From NCBI GenBank assembly GCA_026936335.1, contig JAPMXV010000035.1, positions 310,001-374,000 of the forward strand: a DNA stretch of 64,000 bases. Direction: 5' to 3'. Position numbers and translations under genes: made by a program. Below the pieces are notes generated by a model that saw only the letters and a list, made by a program, of their open reading frames with translations, had not been told where the DNA came from and did no database searches. This stretch comes from Mantamonas sphyraenae (taxonomy: Eukaryota; CRuMs; Mantamonadidae). Below, one piece after another: positions 51,421-61,071 of this stretch (position 1 is the stretch's first letter; every line of letters begins with the position of its first letter).

Positions 51421-54400
51421 CATCCAGGCATCCACAGTGTGGGTAAAGGGCAGGAGGATGGTGTGTGGGCGGTTGGTATGGTGCCAGGCCACCCATGGAG
51501 CCGAGGCCGGGGCAGGCGACAAAACGGCGAAAACCAGGAACGCAGGGTTCATAAAGGTTTCAGCGCTAAAGAACTCGACGAATTGGAGGCAAAGACGTGC
51601 GGCCACCGCAGCCAGCAACGGCGTGCCCAGCACGCACCCAGGCATGCACAGTGTGGGTAAAGGGCAGGAGGATGGTGTGTGGGTGGTTGGTATGGTGCCA
51701 GACCACCTGTGGGGCCGAGGCCGGGGCAGGCGACAAAACGGCGAAAACCAGGAACGCAGGGTTCAACCAGGTTTTAGACCTGGAAAAATGGACGAATTGG
51801 AGCCAAGAACGTTTTTCACTTGGGCGGCCACTCCAGCCAGCAACGGCGTATCCAGCACGCACCCAGGCATGCACAGTGTGGGTAAAGGGCAGGAGGATGG
51901 TGTGTGGGTGGTTGGTATGGTGCCAGACCACCTGTGGGGCCGAGGCCGGGGCAGGCGACAAAACGGCGAAAACCAGGAACGCAGGGTTCAACCATCTTAG
52001 ACCTGGAAACAAGGGACGAATTGGAGCGAAGAACGTTTTTCACTTGCGTGCGGCCGCTCCAGCCAGCAACGGCGTATCCAGCACGCACCCAGGCATGCAC
52101 AGTGTGGGTAAAGGGCAAGAGGATGGTGTGTGGGTGGTTGGTATGGTGCCAGGCCACCCATGGAGCCGAGGCCGGGGCAGGCGACAAAACGGCGAAAGCC
52201 AGGAACGCAGGGTTCAACCAGGTTTTAGACCTGGAGAAATGGACGAATTGGAGCCAAGAACGATTTTCACTTGGGCGGCCGCTCCAGCCAGCAACGGCGC
52301 ACGCAACACGCACCCAGGCATGCACAGTGTGGGTAAAGGGCAGGAGGATGGTGTGTGGGTGGTTGGGTATGGTGCCAGGCCACCCATGGAGCCGAGGCCG
52401 GGGCAGGCGACAAAACGGCGAAAGCCAGGAACGCAGGGTTCAACCAGGTTTTAGACCTGGAGAAATGGACGAATTGGAGCCAAGAACGATTTTCACTTGG
52501 GCGGCCGCTCCAGCCAGCAACGGCGTACCCAGCACGCACCCAGGCATGCACAGTGTGGGTAAAGGGCAGGAGGATGGTGTGTGGGCGGTTGGTATGGTGC
52601 CAGGCCACCTGTGGAGCCGAGGCAGGGGCAGGCGACAAAACGGCGAAAACGGTTCATCGAGCTTGACGATCTTGGCCAAACAAGGGTGGGTCGGCGAATT
52701 GGAGCCAAATGCGTGCGGCCGCTCCAGCCAGCAACGGCGCACGCAACACGCACCCAGGCATGCACAGTGTGGGTAAAGGGCAGGAGGATGGTGTGTGGGT
52801 GGTTGGGTATGGTGCCAGGCCACCCATGGAGCCGAGGCCGGGGCAGGCGACAAAACGGCGAAAGCCAGGAACGCAGGGTTCAACCAGGTTTTAGTCCTGG
52901 AGAAATGGACGAATTGGAGCCGGAGACGTTTTTCACTTGGGCGGCCGCTCCAGCCAGCAACGGCGTACCCAGCACGCACCCAGGCATGCACAGTGTGGGT
53001 AAAGGGCAGGAGGATGGTGTGTGGGCGGTTGGTATGGTGCCAGGCCACCTGTGGAGCCGAGGCAGGGGCAGGCGACAAAACGGCGAAAACGGTTCATCGA
53101 GCTTGACGATCTTGGCCAAACAAGGGTGGGTCGGCGAATTGGAGCCAAATGCGTGCGGCCGCTCCAGCCAGCAACGGCGAGCCCAGCACGCACCCAGGCA
53201 TGCACAGTGTGGGTAAAGGGCAAGAGGATGGTGTGTGGGCGGTTGGTATGGTGCTAGGCGACCTGTGGAGCCGAGGCCGGGGCAGGCGACAAAACGGCGA
53301 AAACCAGGAACGCAGGGTTCAAGTTGGTTTTAGTCCTGGAGAAATGGACGAATTGGAGCCAAATGCGTGCGGCCGCCGCAGCCAGCAACGGCGTATCCAG
53401 CACGCACCCAGGCATGCACAGTGTGGGTAAAGGGCAGGAGGATGGTGTGTGGGCGGTTGGTATGGTGCCAGGCGACCTGTGGAGCCGAGGCCGGGGCAGG
53501 CGACAAAACGGCGAAAACGGTTCATCGAGCTTGACGATCTTGGCCAAAACAAGGGTGGGTCGGCGAATTGGAGCCAAATGCGTGCGGCCGCCGCAGCCAG
53601 CAACGGCGAACCCAGCACGCACCCAGGCATGCACAGCGTGGGTAAAGGGCAAGAGGATGGTGTGTGGGCGGTTGGTATGGTGCTAGGCGACCTGTGGAGC
53701 CGAGGCCGGGGCAGGCGACAAAACGGCGAAAACGGTTCATCGAGCTTGACGATCTTGGCCAAAACAAGGGTGGGTCGGCGAATTGGAGCCAAATGCGTGC
53801 GGCCGCCGCAGCCAGCAACGGCGAACCCAGCACGCACCCAGGCATGCACAGTGTGGGTAAAGGGCAAGAGGATGGTGTGTGGGTGGTTGGTATGGTGCTA
53901 GGCGACCTGTGGAGCCGAGGCCGGGGCAGGCGACAAAACGGCGAAAACGGTTCATCGAGCTTGACGATCTTGGCCAAACAAGGGTGGGTCGGCGAATTGG
54001 AGCCAAATGCGTGCGGCCGCCGCAGCCAGCAACGGCGTACCCAGCACGCACCCAGGCATGCACAGCGTGGGTAAAGGGCAAGAGGATGGTGTGTGGGCGG
54101 TTGGTATGGTGCTAGGCGACCTGTGGAGCCGAGGCCGGGGCAGGCGACAAAACGGCGAAAACCAGGAACGCAGGGTTCAAGTTGGTTTTAGTCCTGGAGA
54201 AATGGACGAATTGGAGCCAAATGCGTGCGGCCGCCGCAGCCAGCAACGGCGTATCCAGCACGCACCAGGCATGCACAGCGTGGGTAAAGGGCAAGAGGAT
54301 GGTGTGTGGGCGGTTGGTATGGTGCCAGGCGACCTGTGGAGCCGAGGCCGGGGCAGGCGACAAAACGGCGAAAACGGTTCATCGAGCTTGACGATCTTGG

Positions 54401-57144
54401 CCAAAACAAGGGTGGGTCGGCGAATTGGAGCCAAATGCGTGCGGCCGCCGCAGCCAGCAACGGCGAACCCAGCACGCACCCAGGCATGCACAGTGTGGGT
54501 AAAGGGCAAGAGGATGGTGTGTGGGCGGTTGGTATGGTGCTAGGCGACCTATGGAGCCGAGGCCGGGGCAGGCGACAAAACGGCGAAAACCAGGAACGCA
54601 GGGTTGAAAAGGGTTTTAATCCTGGAGAAATGGACGAATTGGAGCCGGAGACGTTTTTCACTTGGGCGGCCGCTCCAGCCAGCAACGGCGAACCCAGCAC
54701 GCACCCAGGCATGCACAGTGTGGGTAAAGGGCAGGAGGATGGTGTGTGGGCGGTTGGTATGGTGCCAGGCGACCTATGGAGCCGAGGCCGGGGCAGGCGA
54801 CAAAACGGCGAAAACCAGGAACGCAGGGTTCAACCAGGTTTTAGACCTGGAAAAATGGACGAATTGGAGCCGGAGACGTTTTTCACTTGGGCGGCCGCCG
54901 CAGCCAGCAACGGCGCACGCAACACGCACCCAGGCATGCACAGTGTGGGTAAAGGGCAAGAGGATGGTGTGTGGGTGGTTGGTATGGTGCCAGGCGACCC
55001 GTGGGGCCGAGGCCGGGGCAGGCGACAAAACGGCGAAAACCAGGAACGCAGGGTTCAAATTAGGTTTTACTCCTGGAGAAATGGACGAATTGGAGCCGGA
55101 GACGTTTTTCACTTGGGCGGCCGCCGCAGCCAGCAACAGCGTACCCAGCACGCACCCAGGCATGCACAGTGTGGGTAAAGGGCAAGAGGATGGTGTGTGG
55201 GCGGTTGGTATGGTGCCAGGCGACCCGTGGGGCCGAGGCCGGGGCAGGCGACAAAACGGCGAAAACGGTTCATCGAGCTTGACGATCTTGGCCAAACAAG
55301 GGTGGGTCGGCGAATTGGAGCCAAATGCGTGCGGCCGCCGCAGCCAGCAACGGCGTACCCAGCACGCACCCAGGCATGCACAGTGTGGGTAAAGGGCAAG
55401 AGGATGGTGTGTGGGCGGTTGGTATGGTGCCAGGCCACCTGTGGGGCCGAGGCCGGGGCAGGCGACAAAACGGCGAAAACCAGGAACGCAGGGTTCAAAT
55501 TAGGTTTTACTCCTGGAGAAATGGACGAATTGGAGCCGGAGACGTTTTTCACTTGGGCGGCCGCCGCAGCCAGCAACGGCGCACGCAACACGCACCCAGG
55601 CATGCACAGTGTGGGTAAAGGGCAAGAGGATGGTGTGTGGGTGGTTGGTATGGTGCCAGGCGACCTGTGGGGCCGAGGCCGGGGCAGGCGACAAAACGGC
55701 GAAAACCAGGAACGCAGGGTTCAAATGGGCTTCAGTGCTAGAGAACTGGACGAATTGGAGCCAGATACGTTTTTCACTTGGGCGGCCGCCGCAGCCAGCA
55801 ACGGCGTATCCAGCACGCACCCAGGCATGCACAGCGTGGGTAAAGGGCAGGAGGATGGTGTGTGGGCGGTTGGTATGGTGCCAGGCGACCTGTGGGGCCG
55901 AGGCCGGGGCAGGCGACAAAACGGCGAAAACGGTTCATCGAGCTTGACGATCTTGGCCAAACAAGGGTGGGTCGGCGAATTGGAGCCAAATGCGTGCGGC
56001 CGCCGCAGCCAGCAACGGCGTACCCAGCACGCACCCAGGCATGCACAGTGTGGGTAAAGGGCAAGAGGATGGTGTGTGGGCGGTTGGTATGGTGCCAGGC
56101 CACCTGTGGAGCCGAGGCCGGGGCAGGCGACAAAACGGCGAAAACCAGGAACGCAGGGTTCAAAAAGGATTTAGTGCCAAAGCACTGGACGAATTGGAGC
56201 TAAAGACGTTTTTCACTTGGGCTGCCGCTCCAGCCAGCAACGGCGTACCCAGCACGCACCCAGGCATGCACAGTGTGGGTAAAGGGCAAGAGGATGGTGT
56301 GTGGGCGGTTGGTATGTTGCCAGGCCACCCGTGGGGCCGAGGCCGGGGCAGGCGACAAAACGGCGAAAACCAGGAACGCAGGGTTCAAATTAGGTTTTAC
56401 TCCTGGAGAAATGGACGAATTGGAGCCGGAGACGTTTTTCACTTGGGCGGCCGCCGCAGCCAGCAACAGCGTACCCAGCACGCACCCAGGCATGCACAGT
56501 GTGGGTAAAGGGCAAGAGGATGGTGTGTGGGCGGTTGGTATGGTGCCAGGCGACCCGTGGGGCCGAGGCCGGGGCAGGCGACAAAACGGCGAAAACGGTT
56601 CATCGAGCTTGACGATCTTGGCCAAACAAGGGTGGGTCGGCGAATTGGAGCCAAATGCGTGCGGCCGCCGCAGCCAGCAACGGCGTACCCAGCACGCACC
56701 CAGGCATGCACAGTGTGGGTAAAGGGCAAGAGGATGGTGTGTGGGCGGTTGGTATGGTGCCAGGCCACCCGTGGGGCCGAGGCCGGGGCAGGCGACAAAA
56801 CGGCGAAAACCAGGAACGCAGGGTTCAAATTAGGTTTTAGTCCTGGAGAAATGGACGAATTGGAGCCGGAGACGTTTTTCACTTGGGCGGCCGCCGCAGC
56901 CAGCAACAGCGTACCCAGCACGCACCCAGGCATGCACAGTGTGGGTAAAGGGCAAGAGGATGGTGTGTGGGCGGTTGGTATGGTGCCAGGCGACCTGTGG
57001 AGCCGAGGCCGGGGCAGGCGACAAAACGGCGAAAACGGTTCATCGAGCTTGACGATCTTGGCCAAACAAGGGTGGGTCGGCGAATTGGAGCCAAATGCGT
57101 GCGGCCGCCGCAGCCAGCAACGGCGTACCCAGCACGCACCCAGG
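51421..57144 (+). repeat. Satellite array of two interleaved unit types
   Basis: The core string CAGCCAGCAACGGCG occurs 26 times from about 51611 to 57112, at two spacings: about 225-226 bp (type A) and about 214-215 bp (type B). Both types share a core of roughly 130 bp (containing GCATGCACAGTGTGGGTAAA and GGCAGGCGACAAAACGGCGA). They then diverge: A units continue CAGGAACGCAGGGTT and usually end in GTTTTTCACTTGGGCGGC; B units continue GGTTCATCGAGCTTGACGAT and end CCAAATGCGTGCGGCC. Two units (53172-53386, 54030-54244) are A-head/B-tail recombinants. From about 54.7 kb an A-A-B order recurs, a higher-order repeat of about 665 bp. Long open frames in it drift because the units are not multiples of three. 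No gene is recognised. Confidence 0.95.
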
Positions 57145-57323
57145 ACCCAGAACATGATCAAAAACCTGTACTGCAATGTATGATCCTCATCCTACATCCA
57201 TTGTGCCGGCATACGTTGCTTCAACGAGCTGCGCACAAAAGTCGCGACAATCATTCGGTCGCAGCTTAGTTTGCTCGCATGCCAAGACCAAGACCATTAT
57301 CGCACTGTTTTCCCTTCAGGGCC
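57145..57323. other. Spacer between array and tRNA-Lys
   Basis: This 179-bp spacer is lower in GC than its surroundings. The satellite ends abruptly at the left edge within the core string. No gene is seen. Confidence 0.5.
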
Positions 57324-57397
57324 ACCTGCGTAGCTCAGTTGGTTAGAGCATTCGACTTTTAATCGAAGGGTCGGGGGTTCGAGCCCCCCCGTGGGGG
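57324..57397 (+). tRNA. tRNA-Lys (anticodon TTT)
   Basis: A 74-nt gene without intron. The A box TAGCTCAGTTGGTTAGAGC is canonical, the anticodon loop is CTTTTAA, the T arm is GGGGGTTCGAGCCCCC, and an 8-T terminator follows at about 57401. Six acceptor pairs form; the first (A1 with G72) does not, so either the end base is variant or the true 5' end differs by one. Confidence 0.93.
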
Positions 57398-57461
57398 TGC
57401 TTTTTTTTCCTTCGTCCATTCAGGCGTGTCTGCCCATTTCTCCTCCGTTCTTTGCAACAGC

Positions 57462-57770
57462 CTCGGTCAACTCGTCGAACACGCAGATTCCACTTGAGGG
57501 GCTTCCAGGGGGTCTGCAGCGCCCGGAGCGGCAAAGCAGACCCACCCAACCCCACCCAAAATCCGAGCTGCCGACTCACAGGAAGCAATCATCTTGTGTT
57601 GCTCTTCCAGTCACGGTTTCAACTCGTCACACACTCAGACACCGCTCGTGGGGCGTCCAGGGGGTCGTTTGCGCCTGGAGCGGCAAAAGTGCAATACACA
57701 CACCCGTCATCGCACACACGTCCAATCACACCCAAAACGAGGTTCACAACGAACCAATCACCTTGTATTA
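57462..57770 (+). repeat. Diverged tandem duplication in an intergenic region
   Basis: The 416 bp between tRNA-Lys and the next gene hold two diverged copies of an about 150-bp unit (about 57462-57610 and 57612-57765). They share CAACTCGTC near the start, then CCAGGGGGTC and GGAGCGGCAAA, and a later CACCCAAAA. No coding potential or RNA fold is recognised. Confidence 0.65.
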
Positions 57771-57813
57771 CTCATCCGCCTGCCCATCCTGCCTCTCCAT
57801 TGTCATCCTCCCG

Positions 57814-58842
57814 TCAGACCGCCTCGTAGAGAAACACGTTCACAAGCTCCCGTTGAATCCGGATAAGGACCTCCTGCGGCTGCTCCCACCACAGACAATC
57901 CTCATCCTCGAGGTGTTCCTCCCCCTCGCCCACTATCACATGCTGCACGTGCTCGCCCCAGTTCATCAGAAGCAGCGTCTCCACCGCCTCGTCCACTTCG
58001 GCGGGAAACACACAGTGCACCTCCTCGTCCCACTGTGGCTGCTCTGCATCCAGCTCGCACACAAGTTCCAGTCGTACGCGCGGACTTGGCGCAAGAAGAA
58101 CTGCACAGCGCCCGTGGTAGTCCAGAGCTCCTAGATTCCACCCGTTTGCTGCCAGAAACCGCACCACAGCCACTTGCCCGTTCTGTGCTGCCAGGTGCAG
58201 CCACGTCATGCCGTTTCCGTCACGCGACTCTTTGTAGTACTGCGACCCGATCTCCTGCGACACGTACCACTGTAGTTTGTCCATCAGCGGCTGCGATACC
58301 TCTAGTCGGTGTGCGATGATCGTGATGATCATCTCAAACGCCCGCCGACGCGAAAGCAACCGCAGCTCCTGCACGCTGAACGTCTCGCCCGTGTTGGCCA
58401 CCTCAAAAAGCAGTCGCAGCCCTCGCGACTCGGCCTCTTTCCGATGCCGAACCAGGAACAGGCCCAGTGCCAGTTTCGCCACAAGATCCTCCTCATGCCC
58501 TGCCATCCACTCCTCTAACCGCGTCTCTACGTCCACCCCATCCTCAAGTGACCCTTGCTCGTAAAGCGTCGGCAGCGCGTACGGCACTTCCGCCGCGCTG
58601 CTCGCAAGGTGTTTGATACCTCGTGCCACGTTCTTCCGCAACCCACCATGCCCGCGCATGTAAAGCATCCCTCGTACGTACTCGTCCTCTGCTGAGGTCC
58701 CCTCCCACGCCCGCTTCTTCGCTGCAAAGATGTCCTGCTCGATGCCCAGCCCATGCAGCAGCGCCAATGCACTGTTTTCCTCCGCAGCCACCTTGTGACC
58801 ATCCTGGCGCATGCTGCTCGCTCCTGCTTCGTCGTCAGACAT
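57814..58842 (-). CDS. Sel1/ankyrin-like protein with C-terminal box
   Basis: 342 residues from MSDDEAGASSMRQDG (ATG at 58842). A Sel1-like pair of helices (YVRGMLYMRGHGGLRKNVAR) is followed by helical sequence, then ankyrin-like repeats (GNGMTWLHLAAQNGQVAVVRF, FLAANGWNLGALDYHGRCAV). The last about 65 residues (CVFPAEVDEAVETLLLMNWG ... CLWWEQPQEVLIRIQRELV) match the box that ends the two kelch proteins and the LRR protein. Function unknown; the protein-protein interaction repeats plus conserved tail suggest an adaptor. It is divergent from the LRR gene with 152 bp between starts. Confidence 0.7.
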   Translation of the reverse strand: MSDDEAGASSMRQDGHKVAAEENSALALLHGLGIEQDIFAAKKRAWEGTSAEDEYVRGMLYMRGHGGLRKNVARGIKHLASSAAEVPYALPTLYEQGSLEDGVDVETRLEEWMAGHEEDLVAKLALGLFLVRHRKEAESRGLRLLFEVANTGETFSVQELRLLSRRRAFEMIITIIAHRLEVSQPLMDKLQWYVSQEIGSQYYKESRDGNGMTWLHLAAQNGQVAVVRFLAANGWNLGALDYHGRCAVLLAPSPRVRLELVCELDAEQPQWDEEVHCVFPAEVDEAVETLLLMNWGEHVQHVIVGEGEEHLEDEDCLWWEQPQEVLIRIQRELVNVFLYEAV

Positions 58843-58994
58843 CAGAATCAATCGGTACACGCAGCTACGCTTGGCTGGCCCGGCGCCGCCAATCTCTGCT
58901 CCTCTCCATCCAACTCAACTCCCGGAACACGCACTTGGTAAGCCAGCCAACCGCTGTGAGCATAGACCTTTGACCCCCTGCCCAATCCAGAGAA

Positions 58995-61019
58995 ATGCAG
59001 AACGACAAGAAGCTGACAAGGGTCCATCCCAGAATGCCCTCCGTTGAATCCGTTTGCCACACGCTCCTCAACGGCGACAACAGTGTCGACGACATCAACC
59101 AGGCGCTTGTAGACACAGGCGAGGTGCGTGGGCATGCATGGTGAAGGAGCTTTGTCCAGTATGGCGTAGGCTGACACGGAATGAGGCGTCTTCAGCATGT
59201 TGACCTCGAGGGCGAGCCCCTGGGCGACACAGCCGTCGCGTTGCTGGCGCAGGCCCTAGCCACGAATGCCAACCTGCTGTACCTGGTGCTAGAGTCGACA
59301 CAAACCGGCCAACATGGCGCTGCCGCCCTCGGCAACGCTCTTCAATCCAACAACACGCTCAAGCTCCTCAATCTCAACGCCAACGACCTCCGTGCCGACG
59401 GAGCGGCGGCCGTCTCTGCAGGTCTGGCCTTCAACCGTGCCTTGCAGACTCTCTCTCTTGTCAGCACTGGTCTCGGCGACGGCGGTGCTGCCGCGCTCGC
59501 GGACGCCTTGGCTCAAAACATGGCGCTCCAAACACTCGAAATCAACATGAATGGAATCCAAGACGACGGCGCAGTGGCGTTGGGGCAACTGCTTGCTTCC
59601 AATCGTGCCCTACTCTGCATGCAGGCTTGGAGCAACGAAATCGGTGCCACCGGGGCCCAGGGACTCGCACAAGGCCTTGCTCAAAACCACACACTTCAGG
59701 AGCTCATCCTCGACAGCAATCGCATCGAGGACGAGGGAGCGGCTGCGCTGGGTGACGCCCTGCAGGAAAATACCGCTTTACGCCTCCTGCAGCTACGCCG
59801 CTGTTCCATCAGCGACAAAGGCGCCGCTGGCCTAGGCAAAGGCCTGGAACTCAACGCAACATTGCTTTCTTTGGATCTCAGCCAGAACAACATTTCGGAC
59901 GAGGGATGCGCAGGCCTCGGGCGGGGACTGGCCTCGAATTCGGCGTTGAAAACTCTTCATCTCTCCCGCAACACAATCGGCCCGGACGGCGTCAACGAAT
60001 TCGCCGCTGCCCTGGCATCAAACATCGCGCTTCAAGTATTGTCTCTGGACGGCAACAAGCTGGGAGAGACAGGTGGCGTTGCTCTGGGAGACTCACTCGC
60101 ACGCAACCAGCACCTGTGGCATCTCCGTCTCGATGCAAATGGCATCGCAGGCGCCGCAGCCGACGCTCTGGGCACCGCTCTAGCAGCAAACACAACTCTG
60201 CAAGTACTTAACCTCAACCAGAACCCACTGGGTGACGACGGCGCCGTTGCCATTGCGTGTGGCCTCAAAGAAAACGCCGCTCTCCAGGCGCTGCATGTCG
60301 GCCTTGCCCAGATCGAAGACAAAGGAGCAAGTACACTGGGGCAAGCCTTGCAAGCAAACGCTTCCCTGCAGGTGCTTTCCCTCATGGGCAATGCCGTTTC
60401 AGCTGGCTGTGCCCACGCATTTGCATCCGCACTCGAGAGCAGCCGTTGCCTTCAGGTGTTGGACCTGGCCAGAAGCAACGTCGACGAACAAGGCATAGAC
60501 TTGTTTGCATCCGCCATGGAGAAAAACAGGACCTGCTGGCGTTTAAATGGCCTACGTGACGCGGCTCTGCAAGAACGTGTGGAAGACAATCGGCAGCAGG
60601 CGTTGGCAATGACCATTGCGGCAGAAGTCGGCAACGTGCAAGAGATGGAGCGCGCACGTGACTGGGGCGTATCCGTGGATGCGTTTCCGAGGCGAATGTC
60701 CGTCCTCGAGGCTGCCATCAAGGCTCAACAGATGGACGCCGTGAACCTGCTGCGTTCTTGGGGCGCAAGAGTTCGCAAAGAGACGGTCGATGAGGCCAGA
60801 GCATACGGGTGGAACAAGCAAGTGCATTGGGTGGGGTGGGGTGGACAGGTCGATGAAGCGATGGAAACCGCGTTGGTGATGAACGGGGAGGAGAGCTTGG
60901 TGATGTTTGAGTGTGGTGGGATGGAGGAGTATGTGGAGGAGAGGGGGTGGGAAGGGTGGGTGACACTGCCGGATGAGGTGATGGAGAGGGTGATTGGGTG
61001 GATGGGGAGGGCTGGGTGA
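58995..61019 (+). CDS. Leucine-rich-repeat protein with ankyrin-like segment and C-terminal box
   Basis: Exons 58995-59123 and 59196-61019 (donor GTGCGT, acceptor TTCAG, intron 72 nt, phase 0) give 650 residues. About fourteen ribonuclease-inhibitor-type LRRs of 28 residues (pattern GAAALGDALQENTALRLLQL) form a horseshoe, as in NLR receptors, but no NACHT or other ATPase domain is present. Near residues 530-600 an ankyrin-like stretch follows (SVLEAAIKAQQMDAVNLLRS), and the tail (GGQVDEAMETALVMNGEE ... TLPDEVMERVIGWM) is the shared box. Splicing is supported because exon 1 (ALVDTGE) joins in frame to the first LRR (HVDLEGEPLGD). Confidence 0.8.
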
Positions 61020-61071
61020 GTGGAGAGGGAGGGCTGGGTGAGTGGAGAGGGTGTGAGAATGAAACGGTGGT

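Noticed and set aside
51421-57144. CRISPR-like array
   Set aside because: Units are over 200 bp with no unique spacers, in a eukaryotic spliced genome; it is a satellite.
51401-57183. Many open frames of 60-290 codons on both strands in the repeat array
   Set aside because: Unit lengths (214, 225, 226) are not multiples of three, the same DNA is open in several frames on both strands because it is GC-rich, and no family motif appears.
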